This document shows positions 55,170-62,987 of a stretch of DNA of 64,000 bases, in pieces. The stretch is from Streptomyces sp. NBC_01454 (GTDB taxonomy: Bacteria; Actinomycetota; Actinomycetes; Streptomycetales; Streptomycetaceae): assembly GCF_036227565.1 (NCBI RefSeq), contig NZ_CP109460.1:6696001-6760000 (forward strand), in the 5' to 3' direction. How positions within the stretch are numbered: position 1 is the stretch's first letter; each line of letters begins with the position of its first letter. Made by a program: the position numbers and the translations under genes. The notes under the pieces were generated by a model. That model was not told where the DNA came from. It saw nothing but the letters and a program-made list of their open reading frames with translations, and searched no databases.

Positions 55170-55188
55170 TTAGGTTTACCTAACTTAA
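55170..55188. promoter_or_regulatory. Iron box (DtxR/DmdR1-type operator)
   Basis: TTAGGTTTACCTAACTTAA is a 19-bp element. Its reverse complement matches the DtxR-family consensus TTAGGTTAGGCTAACCTAA at 16 of 19 positions. It lies 26-44 bases before the siderophore-interacting protein start. Confidence 0.85.
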
Positions 55189-55192
55189 CAGC

Positions 55193-56131
55193 TCACGGGC
55201 GGAGCGTGAGGAGCAGTCGCTGCAGCGCCCCGCCCAGACCCCACCGCGCGGCCAGCGCCTCCAGCCGCTCGGGGTCGGCCGGCTCCGTGGGGAGGGCGTG
55301 GTCGAGAGCGGGGACGGGCACGTCGGTGGCCACCTTCACGACCTTCGGGGCGACCGCCAGGTAGGGGCGGGACTCCAGCAGCCGGGTGCGCTGGGCGGGG
55401 GTCACCTTCGAGGCCGGGTCGTCGGCGGCGGCCATGATGCCCGCCAGGTCGCCGTAGGTGGCCAGCAGCTTGGCGGCGGTCTTCTCGCCGATGCCGGGCA
55501 CACCGGGCAGGCCGTCGCTGGGGTCGCCGCGCAGCAGCGCCAGATCGGCGTAACCGGGGCCGTCCACGCCGTACTTCGCGCGCAGCAGCGCCTCGTCGGT
55601 GAGCTGGAGGGTGCCGACGCCCTTGAGCGGATACAGGATGCGGATACCGCGCCGGTCGTCGACGAGCTGGAAGAGGTCGCGGTCGCCGGTGACGATGTCC
55701 ACCGGCCCCGTCGCCTGGGCGGTCAGGGTGCCGATGACGTCGTCGGCCTCGTAACCGGCCGCGCCGACACGGGCGATGCCCAGGGCGTCCAGGACCTCCT
55801 CGATGACCGGGACCTGCGGCGAGAGGGTGTCGGGGACCTCCTCCTCGTCGGGCTCCGCGGACCCGGCGGGGGCCTCCTCGGCGACCCGGTGCGCCTTGTA
55901 CGAGGGGATCAGGTCGACCCGCCACTGCGGGCGCCAGTCGAAGTCCATGCACGCGACCAGGTCGTCGGGGTGGTGGTCCTGGACGAGCCGGGCGATGAAG
56001 TCCAGCAGTCCGCGCACGGCGTTCACGGGAGTGCCGTCCGGGGCCTTGACCGATTCCGGTACCCCGAAATAGGCGCGGAAGTAGAGCGAGGCGGTGTCGA
56101 GAAGCATCAGGCGTCGAGTCACACCTCGCAT
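55193..56131 (-). CDS. 5'-3' exonuclease (Pol I-type FEN domain)
   Basis: Stand-alone flap/5'-3' exonuclease of 312 residues, homologous to the N-terminal domain of DNA polymerase I. The metal-binding acids are visible in LMLLDTASLYFRAYFG, CMDFDWRPQWR, YEADDVIGTL and VTGDRDLFQL. The helix-hairpin motif LRGDPSDGLPGVPGIGEKTAAKLL binds DNA. The insertion EEAPAGSAEPDEEEVPD is acidic. ATG 56131 gives the usual MRGVTRRLMLLD start; GTG 56122 is an alternative. It is divergent from the betaine transporter operon. Confidence 0.9.
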   Translation of the reverse strand: MRGVTRRLMLLDTASLYFRAYFGVPESVKAPDGTPVNAVRGLLDFIARLVQDHHPDDLVACMDFDWRPQWRVDLIPSYKAHRVAEEAPAGSAEPDEEEVPDTLSPQVPVIEEVLDALGIARVGAAGYEADDVIGTLTAQATGPVDIVTGDRDLFQLVDDRRGIRILYPLKGVGTLQLTDEALLRAKYGVDGPGYADLALLRGDPSDGLPGVPGIGEKTAAKLLATYGDLAGIMAAADDPASKVTPAQRTRLLESRPYLAVAPKVVKVATDVPVPALDHALPTEPADPERLEALAARWGLGGALQRLLLTLRP

Positions 56132-56199
56132 GATGCCGTATGCCCCATACGTCACATCGATGTGATCTAAAGCACCGTCGTGTTTGGGACAGATAAAGG

Positions 56200-56227
56200 C
56201 GGGCAGGCGCGCCCGCGGAGCTGCCCG
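56200..56227 (+). promoter_or_regulatory. Upstream hairpin in the betaine transporter leader
   Basis: 7-bp perfect stem CGGGCAG / CTGCCCG with a 14-base loop, upstream of a second hairpin before the ATPase start. Role unknown; promoter position not located. Confidence 0.3.
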
Positions 56228-56281
56228 GTCACGGATGCACGTATTCCACCGGGCATGGCGGGCCGACCCCGTTGTCGCTCC

Positions 56282-56310
56282 ACGACCTGTCCATGGGGGA
56301 GACAGGTCGT
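56282..56310 (+). promoter_or_regulatory. Leader hairpin before the betaine transporter operon
   Basis: 10-bp perfect stem ACGACCTGTC (56282-56291) with GACAGGTCGT (56301-56310), 9-base loop CATGGGGGA, followed by TTTCTCG, 26 bases before the ATPase start. It resembles an attenuator or a protein-binding leader element more than a gene-end terminator. Confidence 0.5.
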
Positions 56311-56335
56311 TTCTCGTGCGACAAGAGAGGCATAT

Positions 56336-57559
56336 GTGGCCAGGCTGCAAGCCGAGCACCTGTACAAGGTGTTCGGCAGAAGTCCCGAGGAAGCGGTCCG
56401 CAGGCTCCAGGCCGGTGCCGGCCGCGGGGAACTGCGCGACGAAGGCACCACCGCGGCCGTGATCGACGCCTCGATCGAGGTGGACGAGGGTCAGATCTTC
56501 GTCGTCATGGGCCTGTCCGGATCCGGGAAGTCCACACTGCTGCGCACCCTCAACGGACTGCTGGAGCCCACCGCGGGCACCGTGCGGTTCGACGGCCAGG
56601 ACCTCACCTCGCTCAGCGACAAGGAGTTGCGCAAGGTCCGCTCCGAGAAGATCTCCATGGTCTTCCAGCACTTCGCGCTCTTCCCGCACCGCAGCGTGCT
56701 GGAGAACGCCGCCTACGGCCTCGAGGTGCAGGGCATACCGCGCGCCGAGCGCACCCGGCGCGCCACCGAGGCGCTGGAACTCACCGGCCTCAAGGGCTGG
56801 GAGAAGTCCTGGCCGGACGAGCTCTCCGGCGGGATGCAGCAGCGCGTGGGCCTGGCCCGGGCGCTGGCCACCAACGCCGATCTGCTGCTGATGGACGAGT
56901 CCTTCAGCGCCCTCGACCCGCTGATCCGGCGGGACATGCAGGACCAGCTGCTGGAACTGCAGAAGAGCCTCAAGAAGACCATCGTCTTCATCACCCACGA
57001 CCTCAACGAGGCGATGCGCCTCGGCGACCGGATCGCGGTGATGCGGGACGGCCGGATCGTCCAGATCGGCAGCGCCGAGGACATCCTCCTGCGGCCCGCC
57101 AACGACTATGTGGCGTCCTTCATCCAGGACGTCGACCGCAGCCGGGTGCTCACCGCCGGCGCGGTGATGACCGAGGTCGGCACCGTCCTCGGCGCCACCA
57201 CTCCTGACGGCCGGACGCTCACCACCGCCGCGGAGTTCCGCGCCGCCGCGCCCGCGACGGTCGGCGTCGACACCCCGCTCGCCGAGCTGTTCGCCCCCTG
57301 CTCGACCAGCACCGTGCCGGTCGCCGTGACCGATGAGCACGGTGAGCTGACCGGCGCCGTACCGGCCGAGCGGCTGCTCGCCGTCCTCGGCGAGTCCGCG
57401 GAGCGGGACCCGGTCCCCGGTGTCCCCGCCCAGGACCCGGCCGCGCACGCCACGGCGACGCGGCTCGACAAGCAGCCCGACCAGGACCCGGCGGCGGAGA
57501 GCTCCGCGGCCGCGCCCGGGGACGACGAGCCCGAGAACAAGGTGATCACCGGTGCCTAG
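56336..57559 (+). CDS. Glycine betaine/proline ABC transporter ATPase
   Basis: ATPase of an osmoprotectant importer (ProV/OpuAA type), 407 residues. The early YKVFGRSPEEAVRRL motif is characteristic of the family. Walker A GLSGSGKST is at 59-67, signature ELSGGMQQR near 162 and Walker B LLLMDESFSALD near 183. A divergent CBS-like region (about 285-370) and a 40-residue acidic tail complete it. GTG 56336 follows GAGAGG. It overlaps the permease gene by 8 bases, so both are made together. Confidence 0.92.
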   Translation: MARLQAEHLYKVFGRSPEEAVRRLQAGAGRGELRDEGTTAAVIDASIEVDEGQIFVVMGLSGSGKSTLLRTLNGLLEPTAGTVRFDGQDLTSLSDKELRKVRSEKISMVFQHFALFPHRSVLENAAYGLEVQGIPRAERTRRATEALELTGLKGWEKSWPDELSGGMQQRVGLARALATNADLLLMDESFSALDPLIRRDMQDQLLELQKSLKKTIVFITHDLNEAMRLGDRIAVMRDGRIVQIGSAEDILLRPANDYVASFIQDVDRSRVLTAGAVMTEVGTVLGATTPDGRTLTTAAEFRAAAPATVGVDTPLAELFAPCSTSTVPVAVTDEHGELTGAVPAERLLAVLGESAERDPVPGVPAQDPAAHATATRLDKQPDQDPAAESSAAAPGDDEPENKVITGA

Positions 57560-60152
57560 GATCCCGATAGGCAGCTGGGCCGATGACGCCGTCAACTGGC
57601 TCCGCGACAACCTCGACTGGCTGTTCACCCTCATCACGAAGGTGCTGAACGGCCTCTACGACGCCATTCACACGGTCCTGTCCGGGCCCGAACCGCTGCT
57701 GCTGGCCGGCATCCTCGCGGTGCTCGCGTGGTGGCTGCGCGGGCTGCCGGCCGCCGTGCTCACCTTCCTCGGCTTCGCGCTGATCGAGTCGGTCGAGCAG
57801 TGGGGCCCGACCATCGAGTCGCTCTCCCTGGTGCTGGTGGCCTGTCTGATCACCGTCGTGATCGCCGTGCCGCTCGGTATCTGGGCGGCCCGCAGCCGGG
57901 TCGTCGGCGGGGCGCTGCGCCCGGTCCTGGACCTGATGCAGACGATGCCGGCGATGGTCTACCTCATCCCCGGCATCCTCTTCTTCGGCCTCGGCGTGGT
58001 GCCCGGCATCGTCGCCACCATCGTCTTCTCCATGCCGCCCGCGGTCCGGATGACCGAGCTCGGCATCCGGCAGGTCGACGAGGAGCTGGTCGAGGCGGCC
58101 GAGGCGTTCGGCACCCACCCGCGGAGCACGCTCTTCCGGGTGCAGCTGCCCCTGGCCCTGCCCACGATCATGGCCGGTATCAACCAGGTCATCATGCTGG
58201 CGCTGTCCATGGTCGTCATCGCCGGCATGGTCGGCGGCGGCGGCCTCGGCGCGTCCGTCTACAACGCGATCAGCTCGGTCGACGTGGCGCTCGGCGCCGA
58301 GGCCGGACTCGCGGTCGTCATTCTCGCCATGTACCTGGACCGGATGACCGGCGCGCTCAACCAGCGGGTCTCCCCGCTCGGCCGGCGCGCGCTGGCCAAG
58401 GCGCAGGCGGCGCTCGGCGGGTGGAAGTTCCTGCACTGGCGGCCCGCCACCTCCGTGGCGATGGTCGGGGTGGTCGTCCTCGCGCTGCTCGCCGGCGGGA
58501 TGAGCTACTTCGGCAAGGCCGGCTCCGGCTCCGGCGGCGGCAACGGCCGGCCGATCAGCCTCGGCTACGTCAACTGGGACGAGGGCAAGGCCACCACGTA
58601 CCTGTGGAAGGAGATCCTGGAGGAGCGGGGCTACAAGCCCAAGGTCCAGGCCCTGGAGGCCGGCCCGCTGTTCGCCGGGCAGGCCCGCGGTGACATCGAC
58701 GTCCAGACCAACGCCTGGCTGCCGACCACCCACGCCTCGTACTGGAAGAAGTACAAGAACAAGCTGGAGGACCTCGGCGCCTGGTACGACAAGACCTCGC
58801 TGGAGATCGCGGTCCCGTCGTACATGAAGGACATCACGTCCCTCGACGACCTCAAGGGCAAGGCCGGCGAGTTCGGCGGCAAGATCACCGGCATTGAGCC
58901 GGGCGCCGGCGAGATGAAGATCCTCAAGGACAAGGTCCTCAAGGACTACGGCCTGGGCGGCGAGTACAAGGTCCAGGAGTCCAGCACCGCGTCGATGCTC
59001 AGCGAGCTGGACCGCTCGATCCACGCCAAGAAGCCGATCGCCGTCACGCTGTGGTCGCCGCACTGGGCGTACGACAAGTACAAGCTCACCAAGCTCAAGG
59101 ACCCCAAGGGCTCCTTCGGTTCCGGAGACGGCCTGCACATGCTGGGCCGCAAGGGCTTCGCCAAGGACGAGCCCCAGGTCGCCAAGTGGATGAAGAACTT
59201 CCACCTGGACGAGAAGCAGCTCACCAGCCTCGAGAGCGACATCAAGAGCGCCGGTGACGGCCATGAGCAGGACGGGGTGCGCACCTGGCTCAAGAAGAAC
59301 CCCGGCCTGGTCGACAAGGTCGCGCCGTCCGCCGACGCCTCCTACGCCAAGGGCAAGGACGCGGGCAAGGCCCCGAACATCGGCTACCCCGCCTGGGACG
59401 AGGGCATCGCCACCACGTACCTGTGGAAGAACGTCCTGGAGAAGCGCGGCTACCAGCCGAACATCCGCAACCTCGACGTCGGGCCGATGTGGACCGGGCT
59501 GTCCACGGGCCAGATCGATGTGGAGACCGACGGCTGGCTGCCGGTGGCGCAGAAACAGTACTGGGACAAGTACAAGAAGGATCTCGTCGACGTCGGGGCC
59601 TGGTACGACAAGACCTCGCTGGAGATCGCGGTCCCGTCCTACGTCAAGGGCGTCAAGACCCTCGACGATCTGCGCAAGCACAAGGACGAGTTCGGCGGCA
59701 AGATCATCGGGATCGAGCCCGGCACCGGCGAGATGAAGCGCCTCAAGGACACCGTCGCCCCGGCGTACGGCCTCAAGGGCTTCGACGTCACCTCGGCCGG
59801 CACCAGCGCCATGCTGACGGAGCTGGACCGGGCGTACCACAAGAAGGAGCCCATCGCCGTGGTGCTGTGGTCGCCGCACTGGGCCTACAGCAAGTACAAG
59901 CTCACCAAGCTCGCGGATCCCCAGGGCACCTGGGGCGCCAACAACCAGATCAAGACACTCGGCAACAAGAGCTTCCCGAAGAAGTTCCCGGAGTTCGCCG
60001 GCTGGCTGAAGAACTGGAAGATGGACGCCGAACAGCTCGGCAGCCTGGAGAAGGACATCCAGGACGCCGGCAAGGGCAACGAGAACAAGGGCGTCGAGAA
60101 GTGGATCGGTGACCACCCGGGCATCGTCGACAAGATGGCGCCGGTGAAGTAG
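57552..60152 (+). CDS. Betaine permease fused to two tandem substrate-binding domains
   Basis: 866-residue fusion. Residues 1-310 are a ProW-type permease with about six to eight spans (DLMQTMPAMVYLIPGILFFG; EAFGTHPRSTLFRVQLPLALPT is the EAA loop). Another membrane helix near 305-325 leads to two OpuAC-type glycine betaine/proline binding domains, about 333-600 and 605-866. They share more than half of their residues, including GY-x2-WDEG, WLP and WSPHWAY, whose tryptophans form the aromatic ligand cage. Single-domain fusions (OpuABC) are known; two receptors in series recall GlnPQ. GTG 57552 overlaps the ATPase stop. A strong terminator follows. Confidence 0.92.
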   Translation: MPRIPIGSWADDAVNWLRDNLDWLFTLITKVLNGLYDAIHTVLSGPEPLLLAGILAVLAWWLRGLPAAVLTFLGFALIESVEQWGPTIESLSLVLVACLITVVIAVPLGIWAARSRVVGGALRPVLDLMQTMPAMVYLIPGILFFGLGVVPGIVATIVFSMPPAVRMTELGIRQVDEELVEAAEAFGTHPRSTLFRVQLPLALPTIMAGINQVIMLALSMVVIAGMVGGGGLGASVYNAISSVDVALGAEAGLAVVILAMYLDRMTGALNQRVSPLGRRALAKAQAALGGWKFLHWRPATSVAMVGVVVLALLAGGMSYFGKAGSGSGGGNGRPISLGYVNWDEGKATTYLWKEILEERGYKPKVQALEAGPLFAGQARGDIDVQTNAWLPTTHASYWKKYKNKLEDLGAWYDKTSLEIAVPSYMKDITSLDDLKGKAGEFGGKITGIEPGAGEMKILKDKVLKDYGLGGEYKVQESSTASMLSELDRSIHAKKPIAVTLWSPHWAYDKYKLTKLKDPKGSFGSGDGLHMLGRKGFAKDEPQVAKWMKNFHLDEKQLTSLESDIKSAGDGHEQDGVRTWLKKNPGLVDKVAPSADASYAKGKDAGKAPNIGYPAWDEGIATTYLWKNVLEKRGYQPNIRNLDVGPMWTGLSTGQIDVETDGWLPVAQKQYWDKYKKDLVDVGAWYDKTSLEIAVPSYVKGVKTLDDLRKHKDEFGGKIIGIEPGTGEMKRLKDTVAPAYGLKGFDVTSAGTSAMLTELDRAYHKKEPIAVVLWSPHWAYSKYKLTKLADPQGTWGANNQIKTLGNKSFPKKFPEFAGWLKNWKMDAEQLGSLEKDIQDAGKGNENKGVEKWIGDHPGIVDKMAPVK

Positions 60153-60472
60153 GCGAGTGGGGCGTGCCCGGCACGCCGTACGCTTCCCTCACCTCATGGT
60201 GCGGTGGGCCCCGTCCCCGGCAGCGGCCGGCGGCGGGGCCCACCGCATGGGCGCCCGGGCCGGGTGACCGTGCGGCGGCGGCCGGCGTGGACGGCCGTCG
60301 CCCCCGCACGCGGCCGGTACGGCCAGATCTCCGCACGGCTCACCTGACCGGCCGCGTGTGCTGCGCGGCGGAACGGGGCGGGTGATTCGCTCTGGTGTAT
60401 GACGGTATTTCCTTGGCGGTCGCCGTGGTCCGCCCACGGCCGCAGCGGTCGCGGACGCCGGAGGAGAGGATC
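60153..60472. other. Gap between betaine transporter and secreted protein genes
   Basis: 320 bases without a credible gene. The left third holds the transporter terminator (60201-60246). The remainder is GC-rich; a short A/T-richer stretch around 60390-60415 may hold the promoter of the next gene, but no clear -10/-35 pair stands out. Confidence 0.5.
60201..60246 (+). terminator. Terminator after the betaine transporter operon
   Basis: 13-bp perfect stem GCGGTGGGCCCCG (60201-60213) with 60234-60246, 20-base loop, about 48 bases past the stop. Confidence 0.75.
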
Positions 60473-60904
60473 GTGAAGCCTGCGCACGCCGCCGCTGCCG
60501 CCCTGCTCGGCGCCACCGTCCTGGGACTCGCCGCGCCCGCCGCGTGGGCCCGTGTCGAACCGGATCCCATGGTGGCCGGGCAGCGGGTGCGCGTGAGCGA
60601 CGGCAGCCGGTGTACCGCGGCCGCCGCGGCGCGGGCGTCCTCGCCGCTGTTCGGGTCGGTGGCGCTGCGGCCGGGGCGGCGCGGGATGGCCGCCGACGCC
60701 GAGGTCGCCGAGGGGGCGGCCCCGGGCCGCTACCCGGTCACCGTCGAATGCGGGCCGGGCGGGGCGCGGTTCACCGAGACCGTCACCGTGCGCGACGGCC
60801 GGGTCGACGGGGTCGACGCCGGTCAGGCGGCCGGCGGCCTGGCGCTGTTCGCCCTGGCCGGGGGCGCGGCGTACTGGCTGCGCCGCACCGCCAACAGGCG
60901 CTGA
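60473..60904 (+). CDS. Secreted small protein with C-terminal membrane anchor
   Basis: 143 residues, no family recognised. Signal peptide (about 5-27, AAAALLGATVLGLAAPAAWA), a small beta-rich exported part with two cysteines (Cys near 45 and 90, likely disulfide), and a C-terminal hydrophobic helix with a basic end (GGLALFALAGGAAYWLRRTANRR), i.e. a cell-surface protein exposed outside. GTG 60473 follows GGAGAGGA. Confidence 0.72.
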   Translation: MKPAHAAAAALLGATVLGLAAPAAWARVEPDPMVAGQRVRVSDGSRCTAAAAARASSPLFGSVALRPGRRGMAADAEVAEGAAPGRYPVTVECGPGGARFTETVTVRDGRVDGVDAGQAAGGLALFALAGGAAYWLRRTANRR

Positions 60905-60967
60905 CCGAACCCGAGTTGACTGGTGGAGGCCGGGCGCCGTTCCCCGGCCGGACCGGTGGCGGGCGGG

Positions 60968-60973
60968 TACCGT
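60968..60973 (+). promoter_or_regulatory. -10-like hexamer TACCGT of a leaderless promoter
   Basis: TACCGT ends exactly 6 bases before the ATG at 60980; no ribosome binding site is present. Confidence 0.45.
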
Positions 60974-60979
60974 GGGCGG

Positions 60980-61717
60980 ATGACCGGTCCTCGTTCCCCC
61001 CGGCGCGTGGTGTCCCTGGTGCCCTCTCTCACCGAGGCGGTGGTCGCCTGCGCGCCCGAGCTGCTGGTCGGGGTCACCGACTGGTGCAGCCACCCCGCCG
61101 GGCTCGACGCCACCCGCATCGGCGGCACCAAGAATCCCGACCTCGGCGCGATCGCCGCGCTGGCGCCCGGACTGGTCCTCGCCAACGAGGAGGAGAACCG
61201 TCCGCAGGATCTGGCCGCGCTCCGCGCCGCGGGGGCAAAGGTCCTGGTCACCGAGGTGCGGACGCTGGACCAGGCGTGGCATGAGCTGACCCGGGTGCTG
61301 GTGGACGGCTGCGGGCTGCCCCGGCCCGGGTGGCTGGCGGACGCCGAGGACGCCTGGCGGGAGCTGCCGGCCCCGGCCGCGCAGCGGACGGCCGTGGTGC
61401 CCATCTGGCGCCGGCCGTGGAGGGTGCTGGGCCGGGACACCTTCGCCGGCGACCTCCTCGCACGGCTCGGGGTGCGCAACCGGTACGCGGGCCATGCCGA
61501 GCGCTATCCCCGGGTCGCGCCGGAGGACCTCCGCACCGCCGGCGCCGATCTCGTGGTGCTGCCCGACGAGCCGTACCGCTTCACCGCCGACGACGGCCCC
61601 GAGGCGTTTCCCGCCCTGCCCGCGGCGCTGGTCAGCGGCCGGCATCTGACCTGGTACGGGCCGTCGCTGGTGGAGGCGCCCGCGGTGCTGGCCGAGGCGC
61701 TGGCGGCGGCCCGCTGA
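60980..61717 (+). CDS. BtuF-like metal-receptor-fold protein without export signal
   Basis: 245-residue protein of the helical-backbone metal receptor family (cobalamin/iron-complex binding, BtuF/FhuD fold): RRVVSLVPSLTEAVVACAP at the start, RIGGTKNPDLGAIAALAPGLVLANEEEN, and a second lobe from residue 130. It lacks any signal peptide or lipobox, so it appears cytosolic, unlike true receptors. An in-frame ATG at 60923 would add a basic, non-hydrophobic extension and would not create a signal. No transporter genes are adjacent. Possibly a chelate-binding or sensor protein. Confidence 0.78.
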   Translation: MTGPRSPRRVVSLVPSLTEAVVACAPELLVGVTDWCSHPAGLDATRIGGTKNPDLGAIAALAPGLVLANEEENRPQDLAALRAAGAKVLVTEVRTLDQAWHELTRVLVDGCGLPRPGWLADAEDAWRELPAPAAQRTAVVPIWRRPWRVLGRDTFAGDLLARLGVRNRYAGHAERYPRVAPEDLRTAGADLVVLPDEPYRFTADDGPEAFPALPAALVSGRHLTWYGPSLVEAPAVLAEALAAAR

Positions 61718-61735
61718 ACGTACGGGCGGCGGCCG

Positions 61736-62887
61736 CTACGGGGCCACCGGCCGGGGCGGCGCCGGCAGAGTGCCGCGGGCCAGACCGAGGGCGGTGCGGG
61801 TGAAGGCCACCGCGACCGCGGTCACGAGCGAGGCGTAGAGGACCGCCGCGAGCCCGTCGAAGACGCCGAGACCGGTCTGCCCGGCCAGGCCCGCCGCCCC
61901 CGTGACACAGGTCCCCAGGGGGAAGGTGAAGCCCCACCAGGTCATCGAGAAGCCCATGCCGTGGCGGAACGCGCGGACCACCATCGCCGTCGCGAGCACG
62001 AGCCACAGCAGCGCGAAGCCCATCACCGGGACGCCGTAGAGCACCGCGAAGGCAGCCATGGCGTGTGCCAGGGGCGCGCTCACGACGCCCGGGGCGAGGT
62101 GGGCGAGGTTGGTGACCGCCGTGGTGGACTGGCCCAGCGGGCCGAGGACGAGGAACAGCGTGGGGGTCAGGGCGAGCGGGAGCGGGCCGTGGTGGATCAG
62201 CCGGGACACCACGAGCGGCAGCACCAGCAGTGTGGCCAGCAGGGACATCCCGAACAGCGCGTAGCAGGCCAACAGCAGGGTCTGCTGCCACGGGCCGGCC
62301 GGCAGATGCGGGACCAGGGCCGGGCCCGTCGCCGCCGAGACCATGGGGGCGACCAGCGGCAGCAGCCAGACGGGGGAGGCGCTGCCGGGGTCGATGCGGT
62401 GCCGGGTCACCATCAGATACGGGACCGCCGCGGCCGCCGCGAGGCCGATGAGGGTGCCCAGGCTCCACAGGACGGCGTCGGCGGCGAGGGCCGCGGGCTC
62501 GCCGATGACCTCCCGGCCCACGGCCAGCGTGCCGGCGCCGACCGCCAGCAGTGCCATCGCCGTACAGCCGTAGAAGGGGGCGACCGCCGGGTCCAGCAGA
62601 TGGCGGCGCGCCTGGTCCCCGTGGCGGGCCCAGTGCACACCCCGGGCGGCCGTCAAGGTCAGCAGCATCAGCGCCGACAGTGCCCAGACGGCCTGGCAGG
62701 CGATCCGGGGCGCGGCCGCGGTGAACGGCAGGACCGCGCCGGCGTTGGCGACGATCGCCGTCCCCATGACGGCGGCATACCAGTTGGGACCGAGATGGCG
62801 GACCGAGCGTGCGGGACCGGGGGTGCCGGAACCGGGGGCGCCGGAGCCGGTGGTGGTACGGGAAGGTGCGTGCGCAAGGGTTGCCAT
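61736..62887 (-). CDS. TDT-family transporter
   Basis: 383-residue membrane protein with about ten spans of the tellurite-resistance/dicarboxylate transporter family, which includes malate carriers and the sulfite exporter Ssu1. The conserved core begins HLGPNWYAAVMGTAIVANAG and ends with GFSMTWWGFTFPLGTCVTG. ATG 62887 was used; ATG 62929 would add 14 residues and neither has a clear ribosome site. Divergent from a LysR-type gene about 70 bases away, which probably controls it. Substrate undetermined. Confidence 0.83.
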   Translation of the reverse strand: MATLAHAPSRTTTGSGAPGSGTPGPARSVRHLGPNWYAAVMGTAIVANAGAVLPFTAAAPRIACQAVWALSALMLLTLTAARGVHWARHGDQARRHLLDPAVAPFYGCTAMALLAVGAGTLAVGREVIGEPAALAADAVLWSLGTLIGLAAAAAVPYLMVTRHRIDPGSASPVWLLPLVAPMVSAATGPALVPHLPAGPWQQTLLLACYALFGMSLLATLLVLPLVVSRLIHHGPLPLALTPTLFLVLGPLGQSTTAVTNLAHLAPGVVSAPLAHAMAAFAVLYGVPVMGFALLWLVLATAMVVRAFRHGMGFSMTWWGFTFPLGTCVTGAAGLAGQTGLGVFDGLAAVLYASLVTAVAVAFTRTALGLARGTLPAPPRPVAP

Positions 62888-62945
62888 GCCTTCAGGATTG
62901 TCGCCCGGGACCGCCGTCACCAGGGGCATCGTGTCTATGAGGGCA

Positions 62946-62951
62946 TAAGCT
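62946..62951 (+). promoter_or_regulatory. -10-like hexamer TAAGCT upstream of the LysR-type gene
   Basis: TAAGCT ends exactly 6 bases before an ATG at 62958 that opens a 9-codon reading frame leading into the LysR-type start. Confidence 0.45.
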
Positions 62952-62957
62952 GGGGTT

Positions 62958-62987
62958 ATGTGCAGTGAGCAGGTGGTGGGGGAGTGA
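62958..62987 (+). CDS. Possible 9-residue leaderless leader peptide
   Basis: ATG TGC AGT ... encodes MCSEQVVGE and its TGA overlaps the GTG start of the LysR-type gene as GTGA. If transcription starts at this ATG, ribosomes terminating here could reinitiate on the regulator. It may equally be chance. Confidence 0.3.
   Translation: MCSEQVVGE

Noticed and set aside
57546..60116. 856-codon minus-strand open frame opposite the betaine permease fusion
   Set aside because: Shadow frame; repeats in it only mirror the duplicated binding domains on the plus strand.
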